Assembly (NCBI GenBank): GCA_943332745.1
Contig: CALQQQ010000021.1
Span: 1-10,928 of the forward strand
Reading direction: 5' to 3'
Source of the DNA: Opitutus sp. GAS368
Lineage (GTDB): Bacteria > Verrucomicrobiota > Verrucomicrobiae > Opitutales > UBA953
Length of the DNA stretch: 10,928 nucleotides
Part shown: positions 1-7,457 of the stretch, piece by piece
Layout of the letters: each line of letters begins with the position of its first letter
Position numbering within the stretch: position 1 is the first letter of the stretch
Translations under genes and position numbers: made by a program
The notes under the pieces: generated by a model
What the model was told of the DNA's origin: nothing
Databases searched by the model: none
The model's input: the letters and a program-made list of their open reading frames with translations, nothing else

Positions 1-369
1 GATGGTCACGGCGTTGCGCTCCTTCAGGGAAGCCATCAGCGCGATGAGCTTCAGGTCCGGCACCATGCCAGTGAAGAGTTTGCGCGGGGTGACCTGGCCG
101 GCCATGACGGCGCCGCGGGCGCCCAGCTCGCCGAGCGCCTCAAGCATTTGGCCGAGCTTGCCGACGGGGATGGCGCGATGGTCCGCGGAGGCGAAGGTCG
201 CGATGAGGGCTGGGTCCGTCTCTTCTTCGAAGGAAATTAGTTTCACCTGGGCGCCGCGAGCGCGGGCGCATTCGACGAGTAGGGCGGGGTAGCGACCCTT
301 GCCGGAGATGACGACGACGATTTCGGCGGGGTCGAAGCCCGGGGGCAGGAATTTCGAGGCTGACGCCAT
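1..369 (-). CDS. lpxI: LpxI-type UDP-2,3-diacylglucosamine pyrophosphatase, N-terminal part (runs off the window)
   Basis: This is the first 123 codons of an LpxI (DUF1009) protein, the cytosolic hydrolase that cleaves UDP-2,3-diacylglucosamine to lipid X and UMP in lipid A biosynthesis, replacing LpxH. The translation starts MASASKFLPPGF at 369. It shows the family pattern of a short beta strand and glycine turn (VVVISGKGRYP, residues 18-28), then KLGQ near residue 71, then VMAGQVTPRKLF (88-99) followed by PDLK. The usual first turn is closer to IAGxGxLP, so this is a slightly divergent copy with about 10 extra residues before the first strand. The catalytic C-terminal domain lies outside the window. 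It is divergent from nadD with 81 nt between the starts. No convincing ribosome binding site is visible before the ATG, but no other start fits better. LpxI implies an outer membrane containing LPS. Confidence 0.85.
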   Translation of the reverse strand, partial: MASASKFLPPGFDPAEIVVVISGKGRYPALLVECARARGAQVKLISFEEETDPALIATFASADHRAIPVGKLGQMLEALGELGARGAVMAGQVTPRKLFTGMVPDLKLIALMASLKERNAVTI

Positions 370-450
370 GTTGGCAGTGTTTCGGCGGAAGGGCCCGGGC
401 TCAAGCCTGCTTTGGGTTGCCACTGGCCGGTCGGCGGAGCGTAATGCGTC

Positions 451-1041
451 ATGCCTTCTGCCATCGGCATCCTAGGTGGGACCTTCGATCCCCCGCATGC
501 GGGCCATGTGGCCGCGGCCACCGCGGCTTGGAAGCAGCTCGGTCTGGATGAAGTCCGCGTCATTCCGGCGGGGCAGGCGCCGATGCGTTCAGGCGCGCCG
601 TTGGCCTCTGCCGCTGACCGTGCGACGATGTGCCGACTGGCGTTCGCCGACTGTCCTTGGGCGGTTATCGATGAGCGTGAGGTCAGTCGGGCCGGCACGA
701 GCTGGTCAGTTGAGACCGCGCGGGAACTCGCGCAGGAGTTTCCTTCCGCCATGCGGGTTTGGATCCTTGGGGCTGATCAACTAGCCAGACTGGACCGGTG
801 GAAGGAAGTCGCCGAGCTTTGTAGTCTGGTGGAATTCGCCGTCCTGTCACGTGACGGTATCTCGACCGTGCCTCCTCCGGCCATCGCCGCACTCATCCGC
901 CTGACGGTATTGAAGGCTCCCGCGGTGCAAGTGTCCTCCACCGCTCTACGCGAGGCCCTGCGTCGTGGTGATTCGGCCCGAAACGGCTTGCCCCTAGGGG
1001 TCGCCCGCCACATCGATGAGCGTTCCCTTTACCAAGCCTGA
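451..1041 (+). CDS. nadD: nicotinate-nucleotide adenylyltransferase
   Basis: The 196-aa product is NadD, which transfers AMP from ATP to nicotinate mononucleotide to give deamido-NAD in cytosolic NAD synthesis; the length is normal. The nucleotidyltransferase signature GGTFDPPHAGH is at residues 9-19, an ExSRxGTSWSVET segment at 77-89, ILGADQL at 105-111 with W117 nearby, and the C-terminal VSSTALRE (the ISSTxIR motif) at 161-168. One deviation is visible: around residues 40-47, where NadD usually has a PPHK-like segment contacting nucleotide, this protein reads GQAPMRSG and lacks the His-Lys pair. The rest of the fold signature is intact, so it is probably functional. A weak GGAG lies about 12 nt upstream of the ATG. 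The stop is 2 nt before rsfS, a pairing seen in many bacteria. Confidence 0.95.
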   Translation: MPSAIGILGGTFDPPHAGHVAAATAAWKQLGLDEVRVIPAGQAPMRSGAPLASAADRATMCRLAFADCPWAVIDEREVSRAGTSWSVETARELAQEFPSAMRVWILGADQLARLDRWKEVAELCSLVEFAVLSRDGISTVPPPAIAALIRLTVLKAPAVQVSSTALREALRRGDSARNGLPLGVARHIDERSLYQA

Positions 1042-1043
1042 CC

Positions 1044-1586
1044 ATGTCCGCCCTTAAAAAGAAGACCAAGAAGCCCGCCGCTAAGCCTGCCACCAAAGGA
1101 CGCTCCGTCGGCAAGTCGGCCAAACCGGCGGCCCGCGCGGTCCGTCCGGCTCGCCGCATCATCCCGGCCGTCCCGGCACTCAAGGCGAAGAGTCGCGGCG
1201 AAAAGGCTGCCTCTAAGCCGATGGTGGTCCTGCCGAAGTTGCCGTCGCACCTCGTTGCCGCGATTCGCGCCCTCGACGACAAGAAGGCCGCCGACATTCG
1301 GGTCCTTGAGTTGGGCCAGATCTCTTCCGTTGCTGACTTCCTTGTCATTGCCACCGGCACGTCCGAGCCGCATCTGCGCGCCTTGCGGATCGCCCTTGAG
1401 CAATCCCTGGAGGAAGTCGGGGTCAGTTCCCGCTCTGAATCCCAGCGTGATAGCGGCTGGACGGTGGTCGACGCCTTTGACGTCTTGTTCCATGTCTTCC
1501 GTGAGGACATCCGCAAGAGCTACGCCCTCGAAGCCCTTTGGAAGGACGGTCTGGATATTCCCGTCTCGGCCATCCTGAAGGCCTGA
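1044..1586 (+). CDS. rsfS: ribosomal silencing factor RsfS with a basic N-terminal extension
   Basis: The 180-aa protein carries the RsfS/Iojap domain at about residues 68-172: ADIRVLELG, then SSVADFLVIATGTSEPHLRAL (94-114), then SGWTVVDAFDVLFHVF (137-152) and the ending RKSYALEALW (157-166). RsfS binds ribosomal protein uL14 and blocks joining of the 30S and 50S subunits when nutrients are short. The domain alone usually makes a protein of 105-120 aa. Here about 60 extra residues precede it, dominated by Lys, Ala, Pro and Arg, like histone H1-type tails. An in-frame ATG at codon 60 (1221) could start a normal-length protein, but neither start has a clear ribosome binding site. The ATG at 1044 lies 2 nt after the nadD stop, as expected for coupled translation, and codon use in the extension matches the rest, so the long form is preferred. 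Confidence 0.93.
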   Translation: MSALKKKTKKPAAKPATKGRSVGKSAKPAARAVRPARRIIPAVPALKAKSRGEKAASKPMVVLPKLPSHLVAAIRALDDKKAADIRVLELGQISSVADFLVIATGTSEPHLRALRIALEQSLEEVGVSSRSESQRDSGWTVVDAFDVLFHVFREDIRKSYALEALWKDGLDIPVSAILKA

Positions 1587-1605
1587 GTCAAAAGTAAGCA
1601 CCCGG

Positions 1606-1682
1606 TGGTGGTAGTGGGCAGGATCGAACTGCCGACCTAGGGCTTATGAGTCCCTCGCTCTAACCAACTGAGCTACACTACC
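1606..1682 (-). tRNA. tRNA with CAT anticodon (elongator Met or lysidine-type Ile2)
   Basis: A 77-nt cloverleaf folds on the minus strand. The acceptor stem GGTAGTG/CACTACC is fully paired, the D stem is GCTC/GAGC, the anticodon loop is CTCATAA (anticodon CAT at 1648-1646), the T stem GGCAG/CTGCC closes loop TTCGATC, the discriminator is A, and CCA is encoded (1608-1606). The paired first base (G1-C72) argues against an initiator tRNA. Elongator Met and Ile2 (C34 modified by TilS) cannot be told apart with confidence by eye. The anticodon stem AGGGA/GCCCT has an A31-G39 mismatch next to the loop. It converges with rsfS and lies 57 nt beyond the stop of the large minus-strand operon. Confidence 0.93.
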
Positions 1683-1739
1683 GAAAACCGAGTTCGGTCA
1701 GTCCAGCCGTCACCCCTTGGCTCGTCAAGCCGATTGAGG

Positions 1740-2363
1740 TCAGGGGCGGGGGTGGACCAGAATCCAGAAACACCACGACCAAAGCACAAAACCGAGGCCA
1801 GATAGCAAGATGGCGAGATTGGCCTGCGTCTGGCGGATTTCAGCAAGGCCTTCCTGATCGAGGGTGCGACCGACCTTGCGGACGAAGGCGACCGGCAGGA
1901 AGCAACCGAGCGCGGTCGTAAAGGTCAGCAGGATGAAGAGGGAGATGGGCGGCGTATCTGGCGAGACCAAATGCCATGCGTACACTGCGAGCCCGAAGGT
2001 GGGCGGGAGGAGAAATGTGGACCCGCACCAGAGGTAGCCTTCCCGGACGGAGCGTTCGAGCGATTCACCGGCGGCGTTGCGACTAGCGGCGGGTGACAGG
2101 GCTTCGCCGATGAGCAACTCTTCGCCCGGCGCCGACGCCGGAGCGCCCATGCTCGGTTGCGCATTGTCGAACGTGGCGACGGGGCCGCGCGAGAGGCCGA
2201 TGGCACGGAAGTAGTCGCGCACCGTCATCCAGGATTCGTCGACTTCGATGTTATGCAGCAGGCTGATCTCCCCAGCGCGGAGCATCTCCTGGATACGGAT
2301 GAGTGCGAAGGGGCCGGTGATGGCGCCTTTCCAGCGGAGGCGGAAATGGGTGGGGCGGGACAT
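1740..2363 (-). CDS. GYF_2-like domain membrane protein, last gene of the GTPase operon
   Basis: This 207-aa protein has two parts. Residues 5-53 resemble the GYF_2 (DUF4339) domain: a basic/aromatic first strand (HFRLRWKG), then GPFALIRIQEMLRAGEI, then a tryptophan-containing end (DESWMTVRDYF). In that family these small domains are thought to mediate protein-protein contacts, often in membrane-linked proteins. A Pro/Ala-rich linker (about 61-105) leads to three hydrophobic segments at roughly 113-133, 139-161 and 181-204, so the C-terminus ends at or just past the membrane. The ATG lies 3 nt after the stop of the 983-aa gene, so translation is probably coupled. The first gene of the operon also has a GYF_2-like segment, suggesting both ends of the system use the same adaptor type. 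The precise function is unknown. Confidence 0.85.
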   Translation of the reverse strand: MSRPTHFRLRWKGAITGPFALIRIQEMLRAGEISLLHNIEVDESWMTVRDYFRAIGLSRGPVATFDNAQPSMGAPASAPGEELLIGEALSPAASRNAAGESLERSVREGYLWCGSTFLLPPTFGLAVYAWHLVSPDTPPISLFILLTFTTALGCFLPVAFVRKVGRTLDQEGLAEIRQTQANLAILLSGLGFVLWSWCFWILVHPRP

Positions 2364-2366
2364 CGT

Positions 2367-5318
2367 TCAGAGATCGCGGCCTTGGAGGAGGGTTTCCCAG
2401 CCGCCGTCCGGCGGCAGGAGGGCCTTGGGCACGCCGGCGGCCTGGGCGGCCTCGCCGACGGTGCCGGGGTAGCGAAGCAATGGGCTCAACGGAGCGGCCT
2501 CGGCGACGCGCTTCACTTCGCCATCGTCGGAAATACGGAAGAGCACCGTGGCCTTGCCGTCATTGTCTAGGCCATAAAGGGCGCTACCTTTGATCGTTTC
2601 GCGAAGGTTGGGCTGGCCGTCGCGGCCGACCATGCCGGCGAAGATCAGCTTACGATTACGTAGGCTGGCGAACGTCGTGCGCCAGAAGCGCGCTTCCTCG
2701 GCGTACCCGGCGCCCCCTTGGCTAATCAGGAACGCGCGGAGCTCGGTCTGGATGTCGGCCCACTTGTCCTTGAACAGGAAATCGTAGGGGCGCAGTGCAT
2801 TTTGCGTGATGCGTCGCAGTTGTTCGGCGTCGCGTTGCGCAGAGGGCGAATAGATGAGTCCCCAAGCTTCCGGACGAGTGGTCGCGAGCTTGTAGAGTTC
2901 CTGCAACTGGTAGGCACGAAGTTCGGGGTAGGGGTACTCGCTCCGCCGGATACGGTCCATTGTACGGATGAGCGGTTCGAGGAGCTTACCGGTCTTCGGG
3001 TCTTGGAACCGGCTGACCTGGCGGATGAAGTCGAGTTCGCGGATCGTGGCGGGCAGGACGATCTCTTCGCCGGCGCGCACACCGTTATTGAATTCACGTC
3101 GGCTCCAGGCGGTCTCGACGATAGCGCCATCCCGGTTGAGTTCCTTCGCCTTCTGGGTGAACTCGACACCGTCGGAGATTGGCTTCTTCGACTCGGTGAC
3201 TTCGCTGACGACGTAGACCGCGCGGCCTGGGGTAATTCCGCGGATCGAATAGAGGTTGAGCGTGTAACGACGGAGGGAATCGGTGAGCGAGGTGTCTGAG
3301 AGTTGGCGCAGGCCGCGTTGCTCGATTTCGGTGAGCGTTGCGGGGTTGAAGTTTCCGGCGAGGTCGGCGGTGGCCGCCGCATCCCACATCGCGGCGACAC
3401 GCGGGGCGAGGGCCGAGCGGGGTAGTGCCTGTAACGTCGGGGCGCGGGTGAAGACAAAAGAGGCGCGGGCGCTCAGGTCGGACTTCTCCCCCGCAGTGTT
3501 CGCCGCCGTGTCGGCGAGGGCCGCGAGATACCCGTTCAGGTCGGCCGCCTTGGAAAGCGCCCGGAGCGCGGCAATCGTTTTACGTTCGCCGCCTAGGCGG
3601 AGCTCCGCGCGATCCGCCGCGGCTAGGACTGAATCGAGGTCCTTGTCGCCGGCGTCCGTCAGGGTCTTAATGAGCTGTCGCAGTCGTTCGAGGGTCTCGA
3701 CGGCGGTGGCGAGGTCGGCGACGTTCTCGGTCTCGCCCATCGCCTTGTTGAGTGCGGCGAGCTGAAGCGAGATGTCGTTACGCGTCCGGTCGAGCATCTG
3801 ACGGCAGGCAGAGAGGAGGCCTTCGGGTTCCGGGAACACCGCCTTAAGGCGGGCCTGGAGCGAGGCGCCGGTGCGATTGAATTCCTCGAGGTACTTCGCC
3901 GCGCGGCGATGTGTCTCGGCGATGTTACTGAGGTTCAGGCCTTGCGCACGTCGGTCGGCGAGGGAGCGGGCCTCGAGGCGAAGGCGTTGTTCGGCCGCGA
4001 CCTGTTCCGCCAGTCGCTGGCGGAGTGGAGTGGTCTGTGCCTTGCGGCTCGCCTCTCCGGCGGCGGAAAGGCTGCCGCGTTCGAATTCATCGAGGGCGGT
4101 CGCCGCCGCGGTGTGGTCGTAGAGTTCGACGAGTCGGGACGCTTCAGAGAAGCGGTCGCGCGTCTCCTCTTCCTTCGTCCGGAGGACGTTCCAGTAGACG
4201 ATGCCGGCGATCAGGACGAGCAGGCCGCCGACCCAGGAGGAGGTGAGCGTGAGGTAATGACGGTTAAGCCGGGCACGGATATTCTGCCGGAGAGCGCGTC
4301 CTTCGCGAAGGATGCCGTCAGGCAGTCGTTCGGCCAGCGGAGCGGCGCGTTCGAGCCAGGCGCTCAGGCGGACGATGAGGATTGCGGGGGACGAGCTCCG
4401 GGCGGCTTCCTGCTGAAGTAAAGCCCACTCGTCGTTCAAGGCCTCGAGCGCGGCGCGTTGGCTGGCTTCGGCTTCAGCGACCGAGGCGAGTTCGCCGGCC
4501 CACGCTTCGTGTTCGGCGACCAGCGCGAGCGTCTCTGGGTCGAGGTTGAGCTGGTGGTCGCGTTCCAGGGAGCGGACGCGTCCCAAGGCAGCCGCGCAGG
4601 CTTCCCAGTGGGCCCCTTCGCGGGCGACAGCCGCCTCGGTGGCGAGCGTCGAGACCTGCTCCGCGGCCTTGCCGCGCAGCCAGGCGATCCGACGCGCGCG
4701 TGCGTCTTCCCAGCGCGGTTCGTCCGCTAGGTCGTTCGCCCCGAATCGCTCCATGCGATCCATGAGTTCGATCGCATCTCCGGCGCGTTTGTCTTCGAAT
4801 AAGGCGATGACCTTTCCCAGGGATTCGCGCAGGAACTTGGCAGAGAGGCGACTTAGCTCGGAGAGTGCGTTCGGGTCGTCTGGATTGATGCGGACAATCG
4901 AGCGCAGGACCGAGAGGGCGCGGTCTTCTTCGCGCCGCCGGATCGCGTCGCGGTAGTCGCGGTAGAGCGGGTGGCTTTCGCCGATCTCACGTCCGTAGAG
5001 GCTTTCGACGGCGAGGACCTGCTGGCCGTCGAGCGGGAAGCCGGCGGGCAGTCCGCGTTCGCGGCAGAGCGCGTGCCAGCGGTCTGATTCTGCGAAGCTC
5101 AGCAAGGCGCAGAGGCCGAGGAGGTCAGGTTCGGATTCGGCGGATTGGAAGGCCGCGTGCTCGTTGCCGCTCCGCACTAAGGTGGCGCACTGTTCGAGTC
5201 GTTCGCGGGCTCTTAGGCAGAGCGTGGCGTACTCACCAGCGAGCGTGCGGGCCTCGAGGTCGGGAGTGCCGAGTTCGAGCTGGCCGCGGATGCGGGCGAT
5301 GAGTCGTTCGACCTGCAT
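2367..5318 (-). CDS. large single-pass membrane protein of unknown family, helical arms
   Basis: I do not recognise this 983-aa protein. It has no signal peptide. About 358 residues of charged, mostly helical sequence, with TPR- or coiled-coil-like stretches (for example 130-160 and 270-305), precede one clear membrane segment at about 359-379 (SSWVGGLLVLIAGIVYW). Arg and His crowd the N-terminal flank (RQNIRARLNRHY) and acidic residues follow, which predicts N-terminus inside and about 600 residues outside. Residues 385 to about 640 look like long helices rich in Ala, Leu, Arg and Glu; after that the sequence becomes more mixed and possibly globular. No catalytic motif is visible. The ATG follows the TGA of the GAP1-like gene by 3 nt, and the next gene follows 3 nt after its stop, so it is an integral part of the operon. 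A scaffold or force/signal-transmitting partner of the GTPase is a guess. Confidence 0.85.
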   Translation of the reverse strand: MQVERLIARIRGQLELGTPDLEARTLAGEYATLCLRARERLEQCATLVRSGNEHAAFQSAESEPDLLGLCALLSFAESDRWHALCRERGLPAGFPLDGQQVLAVESLYGREIGESHPLYRDYRDAIRRREEDRALSVLRSIVRINPDDPNALSELSRLSAKFLRESLGKVIALFEDKRAGDAIELMDRMERFGANDLADEPRWEDARARRIAWLRGKAAEQVSTLATEAAVAREGAHWEACAAALGRVRSLERDHQLNLDPETLALVAEHEAWAGELASVAEAEASQRAALEALNDEWALLQQEAARSSSPAILIVRLSAWLERAAPLAERLPDGILREGRALRQNIRARLNRHYLTLTSSWVGGLLVLIAGIVYWNVLRTKEEETRDRFSEASRLVELYDHTAAATALDEFERGSLSAAGEASRKAQTTPLRQRLAEQVAAEQRLRLEARSLADRRAQGLNLSNIAETHRRAAKYLEEFNRTGASLQARLKAVFPEPEGLLSACRQMLDRTRNDISLQLAALNKAMGETENVADLATAVETLERLRQLIKTLTDAGDKDLDSVLAAADRAELRLGGERKTIAALRALSKAADLNGYLAALADTAANTAGEKSDLSARASFVFTRAPTLQALPRSALAPRVAAMWDAAATADLAGNFNPATLTEIEQRGLRQLSDTSLTDSLRRYTLNLYSIRGITPGRAVYVVSEVTESKKPISDGVEFTQKAKELNRDGAIVETAWSRREFNNGVRAGEEIVLPATIRELDFIRQVSRFQDPKTGKLLEPLIRTMDRIRRSEYPYPELRAYQLQELYKLATTRPEAWGLIYSPSAQRDAEQLRRITQNALRPYDFLFKDKWADIQTELRAFLISQGGAGYAEEARFWRTTFASLRNRKLIFAGMVGRDGQPNLRETIKGSALYGLDNDGKATVLFRISDDGEVKRVAEAAPLSPLLRYPGTVGEAAQAAGVPKALLPPDGGWETLLQGRDL

Positions 5319-5321
5319 AGG

Positions 5322-7457
5322 TCAGCGGAACTCGACGAGGCGCGGGCCGGCCGCACCGTTGGAGTCGACGGCTTGGATGGACCATGGTGCGCCGGCCTGT
5401 AGGAATTTACCTTCCTTGAAATGGCGACGGCGGGCGGCGATGTCTTCGTAGGGAGGGGTGCCCGGACCTTGCTTGTTCTCGAGACGGATGATGTCGGTCT
5501 CGAGCAGTGAGCGGGTGGCACGGATCGACGGGAGGTCGCGGTCCGGGAATTCATGTCCTTCGGGGTAAAGTCCGAACGTACCATTGACCCAGATGAAGGC
5601 GTTAATCGCGCTCTCGGCCCAGGGAGCGGGGCGGATGACACCGCTGTCGGCGTCGAGCGACAGCGCGTGCGGACCGAGGTTCAACGGTTGGAAGGTCTTG
5701 AGGTCGCCGATGAGGGCGAAGCACTGACGATCGCCCTTTGGCAAGCGGACCTCGATGAGCCGGTTGGCGCTCGCGCGAGCGCCTTCGCTATTCGGGAAGT
5801 TTAGCGAGACCGCATTACGGCGGCTGCTGAGGCCGATCCCAATCGCCGGAAGCTTACCTGGTTCGGGCGTGGATTCGATCCAGGTCGCCTGCGGCGTCCG
5901 CCGAATCTCTGCGTTCAGGAAACGGGTCTGGTCATCGCGCTGATGGGGTGTGGCGAGCGGCAGGATGCGAATCTGGGCCTGGACCGATTCGCGCAAGGTC
6001 GCGCCGGAGGCCTCGACGAACTTGGTGATGGCGTCGACAGCGCCGCGCGAAAGGGGGAAGTCGGCTTGCGAAGGCGAGTTGGGTCCAAGGTCGGCGGTCA
6101 TCCACTCGCCGGGGATAAGCATGACTGGGCGGACTTCGATGGTCAGCAGGCGCTGGGCGCGCTCGGGGATCTCTTGCAGGCGTTTCCATTGGTCATCATG
6201 TGGCACCATTATCTGGTCGCCGAGTCGGAGTGCTTCGCGGGACTCGGCGATGACGTCGCGTACGCTCTTCGGGTCGTTGAGCACGCCGGGTCGTTCGAGG
6301 CGGAGGAGTAGCTGCTTGGCCACGCTCGCCGAGTAGCTACTAAGGATACGCGGCAGAATTTGTTCGCGATAGTTGCGTGCGAAGGCCGGCGACAGTGCGC
6401 TGGTCTCAGCCCAAAGTTTCGCGGCGCCGATGAAATCGTCGGACTCCATGAGGCTCTGGGCTTCAGTGAAGGCACGGTTCGCACGCAGGATCTCGTCGGC
6501 CTTGGCCGTGTCGATTGGCGTGACGGCTGGCTTGACTTCGACGACGAGGTTTGGCGCGGACGCGGCTTCGTCCTTGCGGTTGAGCAGGAGGATGGCGCCA
6601 GCGGCGACGGCCAAGATGAGCACGAGGCCGATGATGAGCGCAGCGGAGTTGCTGCCGGCGGGTGAAGCTGCAGTGGCCGGAGTGCGGCGCGGCGTCGGGC
6701 TGCCCGCGGGCTTGGGGCTGCTCAGGCCAGCTGCCGCCTGACGAGCGAAGTCGCCGGAAGGGGCTGGCAAGGATTTGGCGGTGGCGAAGTCGATAGTGGC
6801 CGGAGCGGAGGCGGAGTTGACGGCCCAGAGGAAGCCGTCGCTCCCGGTGGTCGTGGCATCCGTGGTGAAGGTGGCGGCCCAGGCGCTTTTGCCCAGCAGG
6901 ACGGAGGCTTCGGCCAGCAGGCGGAGGAGGCGGATAGTCTCCGGCGGATTGAGTAGGCCGACGGCGGCAGGTCCGGAAGCGTTGATCAGCCAGGCAGCCT
7001 TCGCACCCGTGCCTGTATCTTCACGCCAGGTGATTGCCGGCGTGAGCGGTGTCTGCGTCTCCAGTTGCAGGGGTCGGTCTTCGCCTTCGAGCCAAGTGGG
7101 GGCGCCGGACCATTCGTTGCGCCAGCCTTTCCAGCGGCCAGCGATGGCGGCAGGTGGCGGCAGGATGGCGGCTTCTTCGAGGGAGAAAATCAGGTGATGG
7201 GCCAGCCGGTTGTCCCGTTGCGTGTAGTCGAGGCCGCGCGCGATGAACCGAGATAGCACGCACCAGTTACGGCCACCGGCTTCGAGCGTTCGGAAGGTGA
7301 ACGTCTCTCCTTCGGGGCGTTCGTGTGGGGTGCCGACGGATTCCAGTAGCTGGGCGAGGCGGTCGGGGATGGCGCGATGGCGCGCGACGGTGCAATAGCC
7401 GGAGCGACCGGGAGTCAGGCCTTGCGGCGCCGAGGTGAAGACGAGTTGAAGGGGCAT
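5322..7457 (-). CDS. GAP1-N2-like GTPase-associated membrane protein
   Basis: The 711-aa product starts MPLQLVFTSAPQGLTPGRSG. Residues 3-225 match what I know of the GAP1-N2 domain (GTPase-associated protein 1, N-terminal type 2): an early FTSAPQGLTPGRSGYCTVAR, then CVLSRFIARGLDYTQR (66-81), NRLAHHLIF (83-91) and a late WAATFTTD (193-200). A low-complexity Pro/Ser/Thr/Ala linker follows (about 230-270), then one membrane segment (about 271-293), a TPR-like helical pair (323-357) and a further 350 residues with a more beta-like character and no motif I can name. The ATG at 7457 shares its A with the stop of the GTPase gene (TGATG), so translation is coupled; the open frame extends 116 codons further upstream, but that part lies inside the GTPase gene in another frame and is not homologous to anything expected. 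In this family GAP1 proteins are encoded next to double-GTPase genes, exactly as here. Enzymatic activity is unknown. Confidence 0.87.
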   Translation of the reverse strand: MPLQLVFTSAPQGLTPGRSGYCTVARHRAIPDRLAQLLESVGTPHERPEGETFTFRTLEAGGRNWCVLSRFIARGLDYTQRDNRLAHHLIFSLEEAAILPPPAAIAGRWKGWRNEWSGAPTWLEGEDRPLQLETQTPLTPAITWREDTGTGAKAAWLINASGPAAVGLLNPPETIRLLRLLAEASVLLGKSAWAATFTTDATTTGSDGFLWAVNSASAPATIDFATAKSLPAPSGDFARQAAAGLSSPKPAGSPTPRRTPATAASPAGSNSAALIIGLVLILAVAAGAILLLNRKDEAASAPNLVVEVKPAVTPIDTAKADEILRANRAFTEAQSLMESDDFIGAAKLWAETSALSPAFARNYREQILPRILSSYSASVAKQLLLRLERPGVLNDPKSVRDVIAESREALRLGDQIMVPHDDQWKRLQEIPERAQRLLTIEVRPVMLIPGEWMTADLGPNSPSQADFPLSRGAVDAITKFVEASGATLRESVQAQIRILPLATPHQRDDQTRFLNAEIRRTPQATWIESTPEPGKLPAIGIGLSSRRNAVSLNFPNSEGARASANRLIEVRLPKGDRQCFALIGDLKTFQPLNLGPHALSLDADSGVIRPAPWAESAINAFIWVNGTFGLYPEGHEFPDRDLPSIRATRSLLETDIIRLENKQGPGTPPYEDIAARRRHFKEGKFLQAGAPWSIQAVDSNGAAGPRLVEFR

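Noticed and set aside
370..450. Promoter for nadD (TTGCCA at 417, TAATGC at 442)
   Set aside because: Spacing is 19 nt, the -10 match is poor, and it would place the transcript start at or inside the start codon.
1683..1739. Small hairpin ACCG-AACT-CGGT followed by TTTC on the minus strand (1698-1683), as a terminator of the GTPase operon; also a TTGACG at 1728-1723 as a tRNA -35 box
   Set aside because: The stem has only 4-5 pairs and the T run is short and runs into the tRNA. The TTGACG has no matching -10 at a workable spacing. Neither is strong enough to call.
1606..1740. tRNA gene as an integration site for the GTPase cassette
   Set aside because: The cassette lies on the 5' side of the tRNA, whereas elements usually integrate at the 3' end. 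No integrase and no direct repeat of the tRNA 3' end is seen in the window.
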